Assembly (NCBI GenBank): GCA_900239685.1
Contig: OENT01000549.1
Span: forward strand, 1 to 64,000
Source: Rotaria macrura
Lineage: Eukaryota; Rotifera; Eurotatoria; Philodinida; Philodinidae
DNA length: 64,000 bases
Direction of reading: 5' to 3'
Shown: positions 36,622 through 49,600 of the stretch, piece after piece
Layout of the letters: each line of letters opens with the position of its first letter
Numbering within the stretch: position 1 is the first letter of the stretch
Position numbers and translations under genes: made by a program
The notes under the pieces: generated by a model
The model's input: only the letters and a program-made list of their open reading frames with translations
Told to the model about the DNA's origin: nothing
Databases searched by the model: none

Positions 36622-39600
36622 TTTGTTTATCTTCGAAACTTGGAAATTTTAATGAAACGAACAATTTTTCTGTCACATGTCACGTAGAGAGAAAGAAAAA
36701 AAATCAACCTGAGAATCAAGGTTATTACCAAGATAAAATTAAACTGTTTGTGACCATTCTTTCCTTACTTGTTTATTTTTATTATACTTTCTCTGCTACT
36801 TCTAGTAATGATGGATGATACCTGAATGTCTCCAACAGTGAGATGTAATTAAGTTTGAAAACAGTCGAGTATTTAAAATATCTTTAGAGAACTTTCCGAA
36901 TTCTTAGAAACTCTAGGAAGTTGATTGAAATTCCAAGATACTGGTTGAAACATGTCAATTGTGTACAGCTTATATTCCATTTTGTAATTTAGATGATATC
37001 TTTTGATAGATCTATGAATGCCCACGTCAAGTTTTTGATAAATCCAATACATTTGAACAGAATACTAACAAAATACTACGGATTGTAGATACTGTAAGTT
37101 ACAAACAGTTTATTTCTCGCCTGTTGTGCTTTTTCTTCTCGTCATGTTGCCAATAAGAAAATTTCAACAAATAACGTCGTAGTATATTTTCACCCAAAAT
37201 ATTTGCTGACAGCAACAGGTAAGCTGATGAAAACCTCTTTCGTTGAAACTGGAAAAAGCAAACATTGCCATAGGTGACAAGAAAGCATTTTTAGTGAAAA
37301 CGGTAATGATTCATTTCAATAACAATCATGCCTCAAAATAATAACTGGCATAGGAACAAGGGGGAACACGAGACACGTACGTACTTCCTTTGTACTCCCT
37401 TGTACTTCCTTTTGTTTCGTTCGTACTTCCAACATACTTCGAAGTGCGAAGTTTCACTTTTCCCCTATTGCATAAAAGCCATAGCAATTACTTTATAGAA
37501 ATCGACAAAACCAAGACCGACGCACAACTCAATAATTTACTTTCTTCATACTGTTTCCTGTTCATCCATGGCATATATTATACCAGCCTAATTTTGAATT
37601 ATCATGTATCTATCGGCAAGTTTAGAATAGCCAATTTAAATTTGCTTTTTATTTCATTGTACAACACTAACATTTCTTAAGAGTACAATAAACATATGTG
37701 TCAAGTCAAAGACGAACAATTTCATCATTCTATTATTACTCAATCTATACCTTAGAAATAGGAAATAGAATTAAAAGATCTATGTATGATTAGATTTGTT
37801 CAGAAACCGAGGAAATTAGAAGTAAGCAAAGAGCAAAATGTGCATATTGAATGTTTCATAGCCGTTACTCGAGGAGTTCGTATAATAAAAGTGCTGTTTT
37901 TCTTTTGACACAGATTGATATAAGAATTCTTGTTTGTTTTATGTTGGATCAATTCTTCGATATCTATCTAAAAGTAAATGAGTTCGTGAGAATTATGCAT
38001 TGACGTATTTTTTTTTCTCATCATACAAGAGTTCTGACGTAGTTATTCAACAACAAATACAATGATTTCTTTACGACAAATTACTTTGTGAAGTTTGTTT
38101 CGTTTTATAAATTGCAAAGAATGCCATATGTTTCTATTCAAAACAATTGAATAAAAAAACTAATTTCATAGATTCTAAAACTAGAGCACGACATATTACT
38201 TCATATATAAACATCATGATCCCATATGGTAGTATCTGAAGTTTTCAATCCATCAAAATATTGGAATATCCATTTTTCCTATTTTTTCTCTTCGTATTAA
38301 TATCTCGATTTTTAACTCGATATAAAAACTTTCTAAACTAATGATATACTGATTATAGTCCAGCAAGCAGATCGTTATCATCTACATCTGCTTTACTATA
38401 TTATTGATATTGATAATTCATGCTGAATTGATTCGTCTTTCGTAACACTCTATCTCATATATCATTCAGTATTTAATATATAGAAAATAAATTGACTTTG
38501 CAGTTTTGAAATTCACTAGATTACATGATATTTAATTGAATAGCATAGTTCTTGTTTTTTTAAGTACCACTTCAGTGCATTTCAAGATTTACGATGAGCT
38601 TCACGATCAGTCTCTAAATTTGCAAATGACATAAACGAAATGAAATGCTCACAACATACTAACAGTCTACTTTTCTCAATTACCGTTTGTATTCTAAGAT
38701 TTTTCACTCAACTATTCTGTAAATAATTGAAGTTCTTGAACATGTGTAGATTATAAGATTCGTTTGTCTACAAACTGTACTCAGAGAAGAGTTTCGTGTT
38801 TGTTTTTTTGAATTATCGGAGATTTTAAATAATGACTGTTCAAAAGATATCCTGTTAGAATGCTGGAATTCAGAATGACTCCAGTGATAGACCACTTAGA
38901 ATAGTCAAATATGGCCTAATGAACAAGTAGAAGAACTACATAAATCTGCAACAAAACAGCAGATGATTATGTTAGATTATAACCATTCCAGACTTCAATA
39001 TGCTATGAACGAATATGATTTAACAGTACCACTCAGTATCCTTCTTTATTATCAGAGAATCACCACTATATATATATATATATATATATATGCATATAGA
39101 TAATGATGAATAACATGATATGTTGGGAATATCCAAATAGGATATAAAGAAAAAACCTAGTAAACGCTGACGTTAGAAAATGCCCAACGAATGGGTACAT
39201 GGGAAGATACCTAGCTATAGAACAGAGTAGATATAGGAGTAACAGAACGAAAAGAAAAACAGTTGATATTATTACGTAACAATTATCTAACACTTGGGTT
39301 TTATTCTTTTCGATCGTGTGAAGATGATTTTCAACTACAATCTTAACTGATCAGAATACGAGTGGTTAAGTAATATATTGATATAGTTTTCAATTTTTAG
39401 TCAGCTCATTATCTGGCATATTGTTAATGCACTTGAATTAAAATTGTTGTTAATAGTATTTGCTGCATTCTACAGTTTCTATGAACCATTATTTCATAGA
39501 AAACTATTTGTTGTTGAATGAAATCAGTTTTCAGGAATAAGAAAGCGAATTAATCCGAAGGCATTCTACTTTCTTTAGCTGCGTTGCCATTTTTTGTGCC

Positions 39601-39997
39601 ATTGTAAAATCTGGTTGGTCGTTGTTTATGCCATATACTAATTCACAATATAATTTAAACGCACACTGCTAACAATTGTTTTTGCTCCGTAGGGTACGTT
39701 TTCTCTGGTACCCTCAACTAATTAGTTTTCAAAAGAGTATAATAACCAAGCTAAAACTTCATAGGCTTTCAGAATAATTACTAGTGAAATATTGTTAATG
39801 GGGTTTCTATTCATATTTATGACGATACCTTTACCGTGAGAAATAACTTTGACTTTATGGATACATGAAAATGACAAAATAATATACGCGAAGTGTCACT
39901 ATTTATTCAATGAGGTGAAAATATTGCATAAAAAAGTAAAATCGTAATTAGATTATATCAGGCAGCAATAAAAATACCTTGTACGGAAATGTACCTT
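36622..39997. other. gene-poor stretch with simple repeats
   Basis: No gene recognised. Degenerate GTACTTCC-type repeats occur around 37370-37445, and a related patch lies near 30850-30895. A (TA)n microsatellite occupies about 39068-39091. The other open frames are short and unlike known proteins. Confidence 0.45.
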
Positions 39998-40423
39998 CTA
40001 GGCACACGATTGTTTGTATTGCAACGATCGTTGTTTATATTCTTCGGCAAGTTCTAAATAATGTGTCGCTTGATTGCGCATATTAGTTTCTAGTTCATTC
40101 CACAGTCGTTCTAGAAGATCGTCTTCATGATCGAACATTATCAATTTATCAGTGTAATCCATTCCCCAATCTACATAAGTAGCGATCGATCCGCAAAAAA
40201 GAAATATTCGGACAAGATTCGAAGATTCATAAACTTTTGGAACGATCTCCTTAGCTAAACTACCCGAAACTATGAGAAAAATATTTTCATTTACATGAGA
40301 TTGAACATATTGAGCACAATTGTGTGCATATATAAATGTTTCTGCATTGCCAAGTTTGAGACGAAAGCTGCTCATGGAATCTGAAGAATTTGAATCGAGC
40401 CAAAGAACTTTGTGTTTTAACAT
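39998..40423 (-). CDS. stand-alone bdelloid 'LIVSGSL' domain protein
   Basis: 141 aa, single exon, ATG start. The order of motifs is VLWLDSN near the amino end, FLIVSGSL, AKEIVPKVYE, RIFLFCGS and DKLIMFDHEDDL, then a charged helical tail (NELETNMRNQATHYLELAEEY, broken at residues I do not list). I know this pattern as an amino-terminal domain of many bdelloid proteins, where it is followed by TPR repeats or an ADP-ribosyltransferase domain. The alternating hydrophobic strands and acidic tips look like a receiver-like alpha/beta fold, which is inference. Here it ends right after the helix without a partner domain. No downstream exon with TPR or ART character was seen on the minus strand. Confidence 0.6.
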   Translation of the reverse strand: MLKHKVLWLDSNSSDSMSSFRLKLGNAETFIYAHNCAQYVQSHVNENIFLIVSGSLAKEIVPKVYESSNLVRIFLFCGSIATYVDWGMDYTDKLIMFDHEDDLLERLWNELETNMRNQATHYLELAEEYKQRSLQYKQSCA

Positions 40424-42629
40424 GGTTTTTTAATGTGTTCGAATTTGTTCAATTGATTGATGAAATCAAGGCAAAAATAGAAAGACCGGAACTTATATAA
40501 GACAGAAGAGGAAATTCCCAAGTTACCAAAAATAACATTACATGAATCACTGCTTTTCTCTAAAAGTCAATCTGTATGGTAAAATTCCGGAAGTTATCCA
40601 TAATTATTCATTTGAATACAGCCGAATAATATGTTTTCGTTCGGTGTTGTGGGTCTACCCCCCGTCACAATAAACAAACCACTAAGAAACGCAGGGGTAA
40701 TACATTTGAGTCAGTGATGCTAAAAGTCGGAATTTACTTGGCAATTGTAAGTTCACATAAGTGCAACATTTTTCTCATAGCCCTCGTTTACTTCCGATGT
40801 AATCACAGGGTATTTTCTCCTCTTGCCAAATTGTAAAGTTCCAACACTCTTTTTCAAAATTCTTTTCTCACATTTTTTCACATTTTCAGCGTCTGTTTTG
40901 TTTCAATGCAATTACTTAACCAACAAATTTATTTTATAATAACAATTTAGCTCTCTATCTACTGTTATTACAGCGATACAATTATTATCCAAAGAACTTT
41001 TGAATCAATTGAAACAACTATGAATGAAGACATGTACAGTCATTCAGTTATGTATTTACTACTCATGCTATTAACTTACAAGCAATAGATCTAGTTCTCT
41101 GTCATCTGTTAACGCCGTGACAAATACTAAACAAGTTATGATCTCTCTTCTCCGATAATTGTAACATGCAGCACCAATAAAAACGCAGAAATAAATCACA
41201 TCGAGAAAAAAAACGATTCTAATATTGAATGATTCAATTGGTAGGTAGTTACCGTTTTTTTAAAATCATTTCAAAGTTTGTTATTTTCTGTAATAAAAGC
41301 AACGTAAATCTATTAATTTTTGAATGATTCAAGTTAGATTAATTTAATGTGTCTTAACAAAATCTCAATCAGTATTATCTTTGATAAGAAGAAGTTTACA
41401 TATCTTGTACGAGGTTTAAAAAAGCTTAAATTCATCATAGCGATGATGTTAAATAACAACTGTGATCCAACAATCTGAAACTTCTAGTTTCTTTCTTGAA
41501 AAACCATGAACGTGTAAAGAAAGTTATAAGAACATTAACAAGAAATACAACCAATGGCAAACAGGGATCAGAAAGTCTTGTTACAATTTCAGCATTGACT
41601 GTTCAACACCATATCAAGGCTTGCTATGAAATTAAAGAGACATCGATTAGCAATGTAACGTCATTCTGTATAGAAGAGAAATTCAAATCTTGTTTGCGTA
41701 TCTTGTATACTATAAAAAATTTAGCAACTAGTAAGAAAATTAAAAGAATACTTCCTGCTAAACAATTACCAATGAAATTCGAGGTTAGAAAGACAGCGCA
41801 CCAATAAAAATCGAATAGTTTAGTTTTTATGGATTTGAGTGGCAAATTTTTCTTAAAAGTATTTGTTCGAAACAGAACAATTTATCCATATTTGGACAAA
41901 GATACACAAAATTATACCATCGTCTTTGATCATCGTATCTAACAGTTAAAAAGGATTTATTTCTGCAAATGTACTTATTCATGTTACAAAATGGTTGTGT
42001 GAGCAACAATAATAAGTTCAATGAAATTTCAACCAAATGTATTTAAAGAGTTACTTATAAACAAAATTTATAATGCAATAAGCAACATCAGCAATAAAAG
42101 ATGGATTTCGAAAAGTACTGATTCGATATTGATTTCTCACTACTATTAGGATGGAAAACACAGGAAAAGCCCTGTGAAAAGTCATGTTAATTCATTATTT
42201 CATGAATGCATCGATTCAGACATAGGTGCTATAAATTTTGTTGCTGTTTCGAGTAGAATGAAGTAGATGCTAAGTGGGAAACGAGTTGATAATGAATACG
42301 AATTTAAAAAGTCGACTACTGATACAAGATATACTATGAGATCAGCCGACATAAATGATAGATCAAGATAAAGAACAAATACATACACATTGATTCATGA
42401 TTCTGTATGATTCCGTCAAATAACATTCAGTTTATGAAATCTTTTTTTCGTTCACTGTCTTGTATCTAACATTATAATCAACAACAAATAGAGAATTGAA
42501 TTTCTATTATTCATTTGATATCCAAACATCTAGTATGTACACTGAAAATCTACTAGAGAAGAATATTGCAAAAGTGAGTTATCACCTATTTAACGTCCTT
42601 TCTCACCGTAATTATCAATATATCTCTAG
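40424..42629. other. intergenic stretch
   Basis: A plus-strand open frame of 103 codons (41496-41807) overlaps a reverse-strand frame with a hydrophobic segment (41624-41845). Neither resembles a family I know. No RNA gene or bounded element seen. Confidence 0.4.
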
Positions 42630-42639
42630 ACTCCTCTCC

Positions 42640-43390
42640 TGTTTTCATTTTTATCATGATAGAGTTTTCCATTTTTCAGCATGTGTATCTAAACAATATC
42701 GTAAACACAACAAAAACGAAGACCATGCTCTTCGGAGAGAAAAACATACAACAATTAATTCATAAAGGAGAGCAAAAAGTCGAAAGCGTTCGAAAATTCG
42801 AATACCTAGGAAGTCTAATAGCATAGGACAACAGTTGCCAGGAAGAAATAAGAAAAGGAGAATGGGTAAAGCTGCAGAAGCAATAGTTGCCTTGGAAAAT
42901 ATATGGAACAGAAAAAAAGCTGACAATGAAGAGCCAATTCCAGATTCATTTTGGCAACATGGATCTTCAACATGCTGTTTTATGCTTAAGAAAACGCAAA
43001 CCCTAAATGAGTTTGACAAAACGAAGCCACTAGTACTCGAATTGAAATATTCCTGACGGATTATAAAAATTAATAAGAAAGACATGTTACTTCATGAAAA
43101 TATAATGAAGAAGATATCAAAAGAAGAAACTATTGTAGACATCGTAAAGACAAGGAAATTTAGACTATCCGGCTACATCTTTAGAATGGATGATAAGTGG
43201 GCCGGTCAAACATTTAGTGTTCGATCAATTGGAAGGAAAATCTTGAAGAAGGCGTCTATGTAGAGTAACCGGGCGACATCATAGAATAGAGTGAACACAA
43301 GTTGACAATACCTGTTCCACCTAGCACAAGACCGACGGATATAGAGGAAACGAATACGAATATTAGTTGGTCCCAACAGGTGATAAGCTT
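42640..43390 (+). mobile_element. decayed LINE fragment (3' part of a reverse-transcriptase ORF)
   Basis: Conceptual reading across frames shows the tail of a non-LTR reverse transcriptase. It includes KVESVRKFEYLGSLIA, then an EEIRKR-type segment with LENIWNR, then TRKFRLSGYIFRMDD and finally LAQDRR. In CR1/RTE-like LINEs these appear as 'V..F.YLGS.I...G....EI..RI', 'R.LR..GH..RM' and 'AQDR..WR'. The frame changes several times and contains stop codons, so the copy is dead. The 5' part of the ORF is absent, as expected of a truncated LINE insertion. Confidence 0.65.
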
Positions 43391-44444
43391 AAGAGACATC
43401 ATGGACCATGTATCTATACAAATATACATGATGGTTTCATCCATTCCTTATGTTCTTTATTTTTTAATCTGCGTCTATGTAAATTCCTCTTTTGTCGGAA
43501 TTTTTCCTCTCATGGATGTTCTCTTTTCCTTTTGTCATATATATATATATAGATGTTAACATGTAGGTATATTGGAAAAGGAAAGGAAAAATAAATAACC
43601 CATCTAAAGAAAAAACAATTAGTAAAAGAAATAAACGAAAAAAAGGAAGTTTCCAACATGTGAAAATACACAAACGTTTATGAATGAGTCAATAGTAATA
43701 TGAGAGGTTCAAACGCAATCAACTGTAACTCTGTTGAAACTATATTTATATTAATGGTTGAGTCAATATTTTTTGAAGGTTATTTGCAACGAATACTAAT
43801 ATGCATCGTATTCCATGAATGATTTAGGTCTAATATTGAGAAACAAAGACCGACGATGAAATAATTGTAAAACAAATTGAATTTGCGATTCGGTTTTGTT
43901 TAATCATCATAGATGAAGGTATGCTGTTAAATCTTCAAAAGGAAGAACTCGAAACATCAACGATGATGCGTGTGATTCGACGTAGCTATTTTCTTCCTTA
44001 CGAATCATTTAAATGAACACAAGAAATGTAATTTTCGGATTTTGAATATTATTTGTTGTCAATTGGCTCATAACATCATCATCTTTTCGTCATCAAACTT
44101 TGTTCAAATTCATTGGCAAGTTCTAAAGTAACTTATTTAAAGCTCATTAGTGTATTCGAATTTGATGCACAAACAGTCGATCATCCTTTCTCCTGTTCTC
44201 TATTGAAAATAATAAGTATTCAACAGTCATATTGTTTTTAACGATGAGTTGTAGTACATCAACCAAACAGTGTCACGCCAAACACACATCCATACACTAC
44301 TGAACTTTAGACTGTACGATGCCTTAATATTATGTTTAGCTGTGCTTCCATTCTCGTGATTTTTAACATTATTTATTTATTCAAAGATAAAGTTATAGCA
44401 TCATTTTATATCTCTGAATGATATGGCATGTCTAAGCTGATCAA
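43391..44444. other. intergenic stretch
   Basis: No gene recognised. A short (AT)n run lies at about 43538-43552. The remainder is AT-rich. Confidence 0.4.
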
Positions 44445-44452
44445 TTATAGGA

Positions 44453-45169
44453 TGGAGATGTGCAGGGTAAGCTTTTCTCTTACCCTGTACCCTGATAAAG
44501 AAATTTTTCTTTACCCTTTGCCCTACCCTACCCTGTAGGTCCTCTACCCTACCCTACCCTACGAAGTGTTCACCCTGCAATCTACCCTACCCTGCAAAAT
44601 TTCTACAATTCTGTACCCTTACCTTAACCTGCAAAATTTTTAGATTTGTTTACCCTACTCTACACTATCAATTTTACGTTATAATATCTCTATGGCTTGT
44701 TATTCTTATTTTTCCTTACTCCACAGAACCACCAGCCATGCTTTAAGGTTCATCAAAATGACTCATTTTTTCGCGTTGTATGTAGTTTTTGATAATTTTT
44801 TGGACATACTTACAAATAAAAATCGTTGTAAAAAAGCATGAATTTAAAGAAAGCAATACAACAAATGAAATAACAAATGAAATACAATCGATTGTTTTCA
44901 CCGACGTTCAAACGTATATCATTACTATATAAGTACAATATACTAATGTGTTTTTGTGATTGAATTACGGTTGGTTTGTTTATTCTACACATGAGTAATG
45001 GTTGGGATATGCCGCTCGAAGTTAGTCACCTTTTTAACGACTGAGCTAAGAATACGTTTATTCTAATTTTCATGATTTCTTTCTTTTCTGACTCAACTTT
45101 AATTTATTGGATTTTTACTTCCCACATATTGTACTCCACCCCTTCGAATGCATACCCTGCACATCTCTA
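44453..45169. mobile_element. hAT-type MITE with 8-bp target-site duplication
   Basis: The left end TGGAGATGTGCAGGGTA (44453-44469) matches the reverse complement of the right end, TAGAGATGTGCAGGGTA (45153-45169), with one difference in 17. The target-site duplication TTATAGGA is perfect and lies at 44445-44452 and 45170-45177. An 8-bp duplication and a TAGAG-type end are the hallmarks of the hAT superfamily. The 717-bp element has no transposase frame, so it is non-autonomous. Its left third (about 44480-44660) consists of degenerate TACCC/CCCTA repeats. Confidence 0.85.
44480..44665. repeat. degenerate TACCC (GGGTA) pentamer array
   Basis: Runs such as CCCTACCCTACCCTAC occur near 44520-44560, with looser copies (TACCCTGCAA) through 44660. 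The array lies wholly inside the hAT MITE and shares the ...GGGTA of the element's terminus, so it probably grew from the end sequence rather than from a telomere. Confidence 0.75.
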
Positions 45170-45372
45170 TTATAGGACTCATAAATCATATACTCTAGTG
45201 ATGTTTCATGCTTTTTTTGGTTTTAGAAAGTTTTCATGATTGGTAGAATATATTTATATCCTAAAACTCACTATAGATTTGTTGAATCTTATTTAGGAAA
45301 GGATTGATAAAAAAAATTTGAGATAAAAGTCAAATATCTTTTACTCAAAGAAAACGTTATTTTTAATGATTA

Positions 45373-46634
45373 TTAATTTTCGTTTTTTAAAGGATACAAT
45401 GGAAGAAAAAAATTGTCTTTGTGTTTTTGATACTGTGCAAGTCGAATTTTACCGTAGTTGATATAATCGAATGTTGACGTACGCTTCGTAAGTAAACCTT
45501 GTAAAAATGCCCATAAAGCCCAATATAAATGTATTGGTGCAATTAGTAAACCGCATAGATCACATAAACGTTCCAATTCATTATCGATGGGTTTCAGAGG
45601 ATCATACACAATACTTGATAAATTTAGTGATGAGTGTTTAAGATATTCAATGAGAAACAATTTTTGAACGTCACGCTGAGGATATTTTGTTTCATAATTA
45701 TCTTTTGCTAATTCAAGAAAGTATGAAACAATATCAAGAAGAAAATAATTACATGAGCAATGATCGAAATCTATAATAGAAATTATTTTATTTCTTGAAT
45801 CATACAAGAAATTATTAACATTGATATTGTTTAAGCTTAAAACAATTGGTAAGTTATGTCTTGACCAATGCTTTTCTAAAATCAATTGTATAAGATCGAT
45901 TTCAGTTGAAAGTTGTACCCATGTTGTATCTAGCAATTGTAACTCAAGTTCATCCAATGTAAGTGGAGACAAAACTGGACTACTGAACCCAACGGTATGC
46001 TTCAATGTTGTAAGAAAACTAGCATTTTCATCAGCAGATTTCTCATGAACTTGGTTTATTTCAACAATTCGATTGTGTAACTCCATGTTTTTATTAGTAA
46101 ATAAATTAATAAAATGTCTAAGCTTATCGACAAAATGAAGACCATCATTGAATTCCAATGAAATCGAATGATATTCAGCCAATTTTCGAGCAATCAATTG
46201 ACTAGAATATAGATATATATATATACATTTATGAGCAGAAGAAACTAAACCTACTCAATAAGATCTTCTTTAGTATTTAAAGTCCTTCCAAAAATATATG
46301 TAGAAAGATATCCATTCATAAATGTTAACAGGATTTGTGGTGCTATTCCACGATGAGTAAATCGCTCGATGTGGTGAATTTCTTGTTGATGATCAGTGTA
46401 AACATCAGCATTCGATGGATAAATTTTAAGAATGACACTTTGTTGTTCATTTTGATAATCACTGGGAATAACTGTATAAAAAATATTATTATCAGTCGTG
46501 CCTAACTTTTTAAAGATAAGTTTTTTCGATGTCCATGTCGGTCTAATTAAACACACGAGTGGTACAACACTTGTATCCAGTGCATCTGCATCAATACTAA
46601 TCGCTTCTTTGATTATATTCGATGCAGCTGACAT
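45373..46634 (-). CDS. choline/ethanolamine kinase-like protein, key residues changed
   Basis: Exons 46634-46255 and 46201-45373 (53-nt intron, phase 2) give 402 aa from ATG. The protein-kinase-like fold of ethanolamine kinases is recognisable. VILKIYP in the amino lobe corresponds to the ATP-binding Lys strand, IERFTHRGIAPQI to the linker, and IIDFDHCSCNYFLLDI to the metal-binding DFG-like block of the IDYEY...YLAYDI type. The Brenner-type loop, usually CHNDLLxxN, here reads LSLNNINVNN at about 249-258. The His and the catalytic Asp are thus replaced by Leu and Asn (positions 250 and 252), while Asp271 of the second motif is kept. Ethanolamine kinase starts the CDP-ethanolamine route to phosphatidylethanolamine; this copy may have lost phosphotransfer and act otherwise. 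No signal peptide or membrane helix. Confidence 0.75.
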
Positions 46635-49600
46635 ATCGTATTTTGAAAAAACAAAGAATCTGAATATGTATCTATATGTACACGTTTATCAAAGATCAAT
46701 CAAGTGTGACAAGAGAAAAAATTAATATGAATATATTATACATTTACAGCAAAATACACTTGTATTGTTGAGTTGAGAAAAGAATAATAAAACAAAAAGA
46801 GACTATGTTTTATATTGAAGCATATGTCGTGTATACATACATTGCCATTGTTAGACAAAAAGCGCCCATTCGATGAATGCTCAGTCATGTGCGATGAAAT
46901 AAGAATCAACGAGTCTACTCAAGAGTCTAAATATCATACGCAGTTTCTAGTGAACATTACGACAAAAAGTGATGCAATTCTCAATACAGATAGATTTCAG
47001 CAATAACAGTCATCATTGTCATATACTGGCAATTTTCAGATCAGTCCCTTCGACAGATTTCAGAGTCATATAGACTGTTAAACGAGCATCAAATATTTGT
47101 CCTATGAAAATTTCTTTAATTAATTTTTTCGAGCAAAACCATTTTGCGGCAACCCAATATCGAACGGAAGTTCATTACTTTTTTTGCTTTCGAAATATTA
47201 TTTAGAGAGTTCTCGATAATTACAATACTGACAGTGCTCTCAACAATACGTGCTCGTTTTCAATGGTTTATATGCTTAGGACACGCACATATATTATCGA
47301 AAGTAATGATGTATGTAAGTTTTAAGTCGAAGAATTCCAGGCTACCTCTATCCATACGGCAGACTATAGCCAACAGGAGGTTCACAGTTCTTGAATATTC
47401 TAGAATACATGAAATATGTGAATTTCATAGTTCGGTTGCCAAACTGCTTCACTAGCAAGTTTTACTGAAGGTTACTCAAACAAGGAATCAGAGTCGACCA
47501 GATGTACACAGAATATTGAGAGGGGGGAAAGCTTAAGTGGTCAAAATGAAATTAAGGAAAAACGTAAAATCTAGGAAATTCAAATTATCAACTGTTGTTC
47601 GACGTTGATGAATGCAAAAAGACTTTATATATAATATTTTACATCCTTTTTTTTAGATTTTGATAACTCTAAAAGAAGTTTAGATTTCTATGACACTTCG
47701 TAGAAGACAACTTTTTTTCAACAGAGCTTCGAAAATTAAAATCCCAATAAAGAAAACAAGGATATACTAACGAAGGAGACTGATCTCTCGTTTATTATAG
47801 CTAGTAAAAAACACTCACATAAAAGGAAGAAAAATCTTGATCCTTAACTACAAATAAATGTAACGATCAGTTTGTTTTCAGTAAATTTTTCAAGGAAGAT
47901 CGTTGAATTGAATTATTTTTACGCAGTTTATCGTCTAAACTAATGACAATACCACGGTATTTTCAATGAAGACAATAAAATATATCCATTCACGAATAAT
48001 AAAATATCAAGTTTTTGGATACTACAGAGCTGCAATAAGATTTTTCTTCTGTAGTAAAAACGAAGGTGGTATAGATTAACATGTTCAACAATACTATAGA
48101 GAGTAAGAAACAAAGGTGCCTGCTTGTGTACGATTATCTGGAATCAGGATTCTCAGTCGTAAAAATTCGATGTTATGAAGATGCTGTAACGTGTCAAAAG
48201 AACAACGATTCATATCAGTCATACGTGATTAAATCGATCGTAGTATTCTTCATGTAAATGATAGATCACCGTAAATATCCTAATCAAAGTTGTGAAAAAC
48301 GTTTTTTAATTGAAACATTAACATGGTGCCATCATTAATATCATAATTGAAAATAAGACCACGATTAAAAGCAATATTATTGTTACTACATATAACGTCT
48401 GTTATTTCCATCGTTAATCAGATTCCAATAATAATAATAATAATAATAATAGTAATCGTAATATTAATACAGCCTACAGTAGATATCACGGTTGATTTAC
48501 AAACAGCTGTTGACAATTTAATTAACTGAATAGCAGATAGGAAAAAGTAAATGAACTGTCATAATGAATATGTGGTAACAGTATATATTTGAATTCCTAT
48601 GAAGGAGAAACTGTAGAAAAACTCCAAAGTATTATGAAAGGAAAAGACGTTTTTGATAGGATGTTAACGACTAAGAAAAGGTTTAGTAGATATTTCAAAA
48701 GCGAGAAAAAGGTTCATATCCTGTTGCAAATTCATAAACCCTTGTTCGTACAGTGAATGCTATGGTTAACTTATTTTTGTCTTTTCACTATCTACATGTT
48801 TCATGCACATGATCTATAACCACATCTGTGTCATCGTCAAAGCAGACTGTTAATGAATATGTCGATTTATATGTAAAAATTTCTCTGCTTCTTAGTCTTG
48901 TTCATTCAATTACCGAAGTAAGTAAATAGATTTCATCAACTATAGTGGATATATTCTTACTTAATTCTGGTTGTTGTACATATCAACAAATGTTGGCTTT
49001 GATATTGTCAGTCGTAGTATGGAAGATTTTGAAAGAGTTGATTGTATATCTTAAGTTTTTTGTTAACTTTATTAAAAAATAAGCAAGTTGATTTGTATAT
49101 GACTTAGATAAACTAATACAAAATTTTGCTAAAATCTACACAAGAAATAGTTCATATTCAACAAATGTATCGTTGAGATTTTCACATCAAAGTAACATAG
49201 ATTTTGATTAATTTAAACAGGTTCATAATAAACTCATACTTTATTAGCCTGTTGCTCATGGCCCAAATTAAATCGTCAATTGTTGTGTGCGTATAGAAAT
49301 GAATGATCATTTTCTATGTCCGACTGATAAAACGATTACTCGGAGTAAATGTCGTGTAAAATTCTAATATCAATTAGATCAATCATCGATTCTATAAACA
49401 TTTCACAGGTCACACATTATGCTTCTCTCTGTCTCATTCTCTAAGTATGCTGTCATTGTTGATAAGAATTTAATTCAATACTTGCAAAGCTCGACTTAGC
49501 ATGCACAAAAATCATGACTATTTTCGATATCATAGAAGACCACTGATGAAATATATTATTATAAGTTTAAATTCGTGACTGCATTTAATGAAAAACTCTC

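Noticed and set aside
39066-39293. 75-codon hydrophobic reverse-strand frame next to a (TA)n repeat
   Set aside because: Its end is the translated microsatellite, and the hydrophobicity is typical of T-rich DNA.
41496-41807. 103-codon plus-strand open frame
   Set aside because: Not similar to any family I know, no splice context, and overlapped by an antisense frame of similar size.
44480-44665. Interstitial telomere
   Set aside because: The pentamers are degenerate and wholly enclosed by a hAT element with a perfect target-site duplication, so a telomeric origin is not needed.
47144-47455. 103-codon plus-strand open frame
   Set aside because: Its composition fits random AT-rich translation, and no domain or splice partner was seen.
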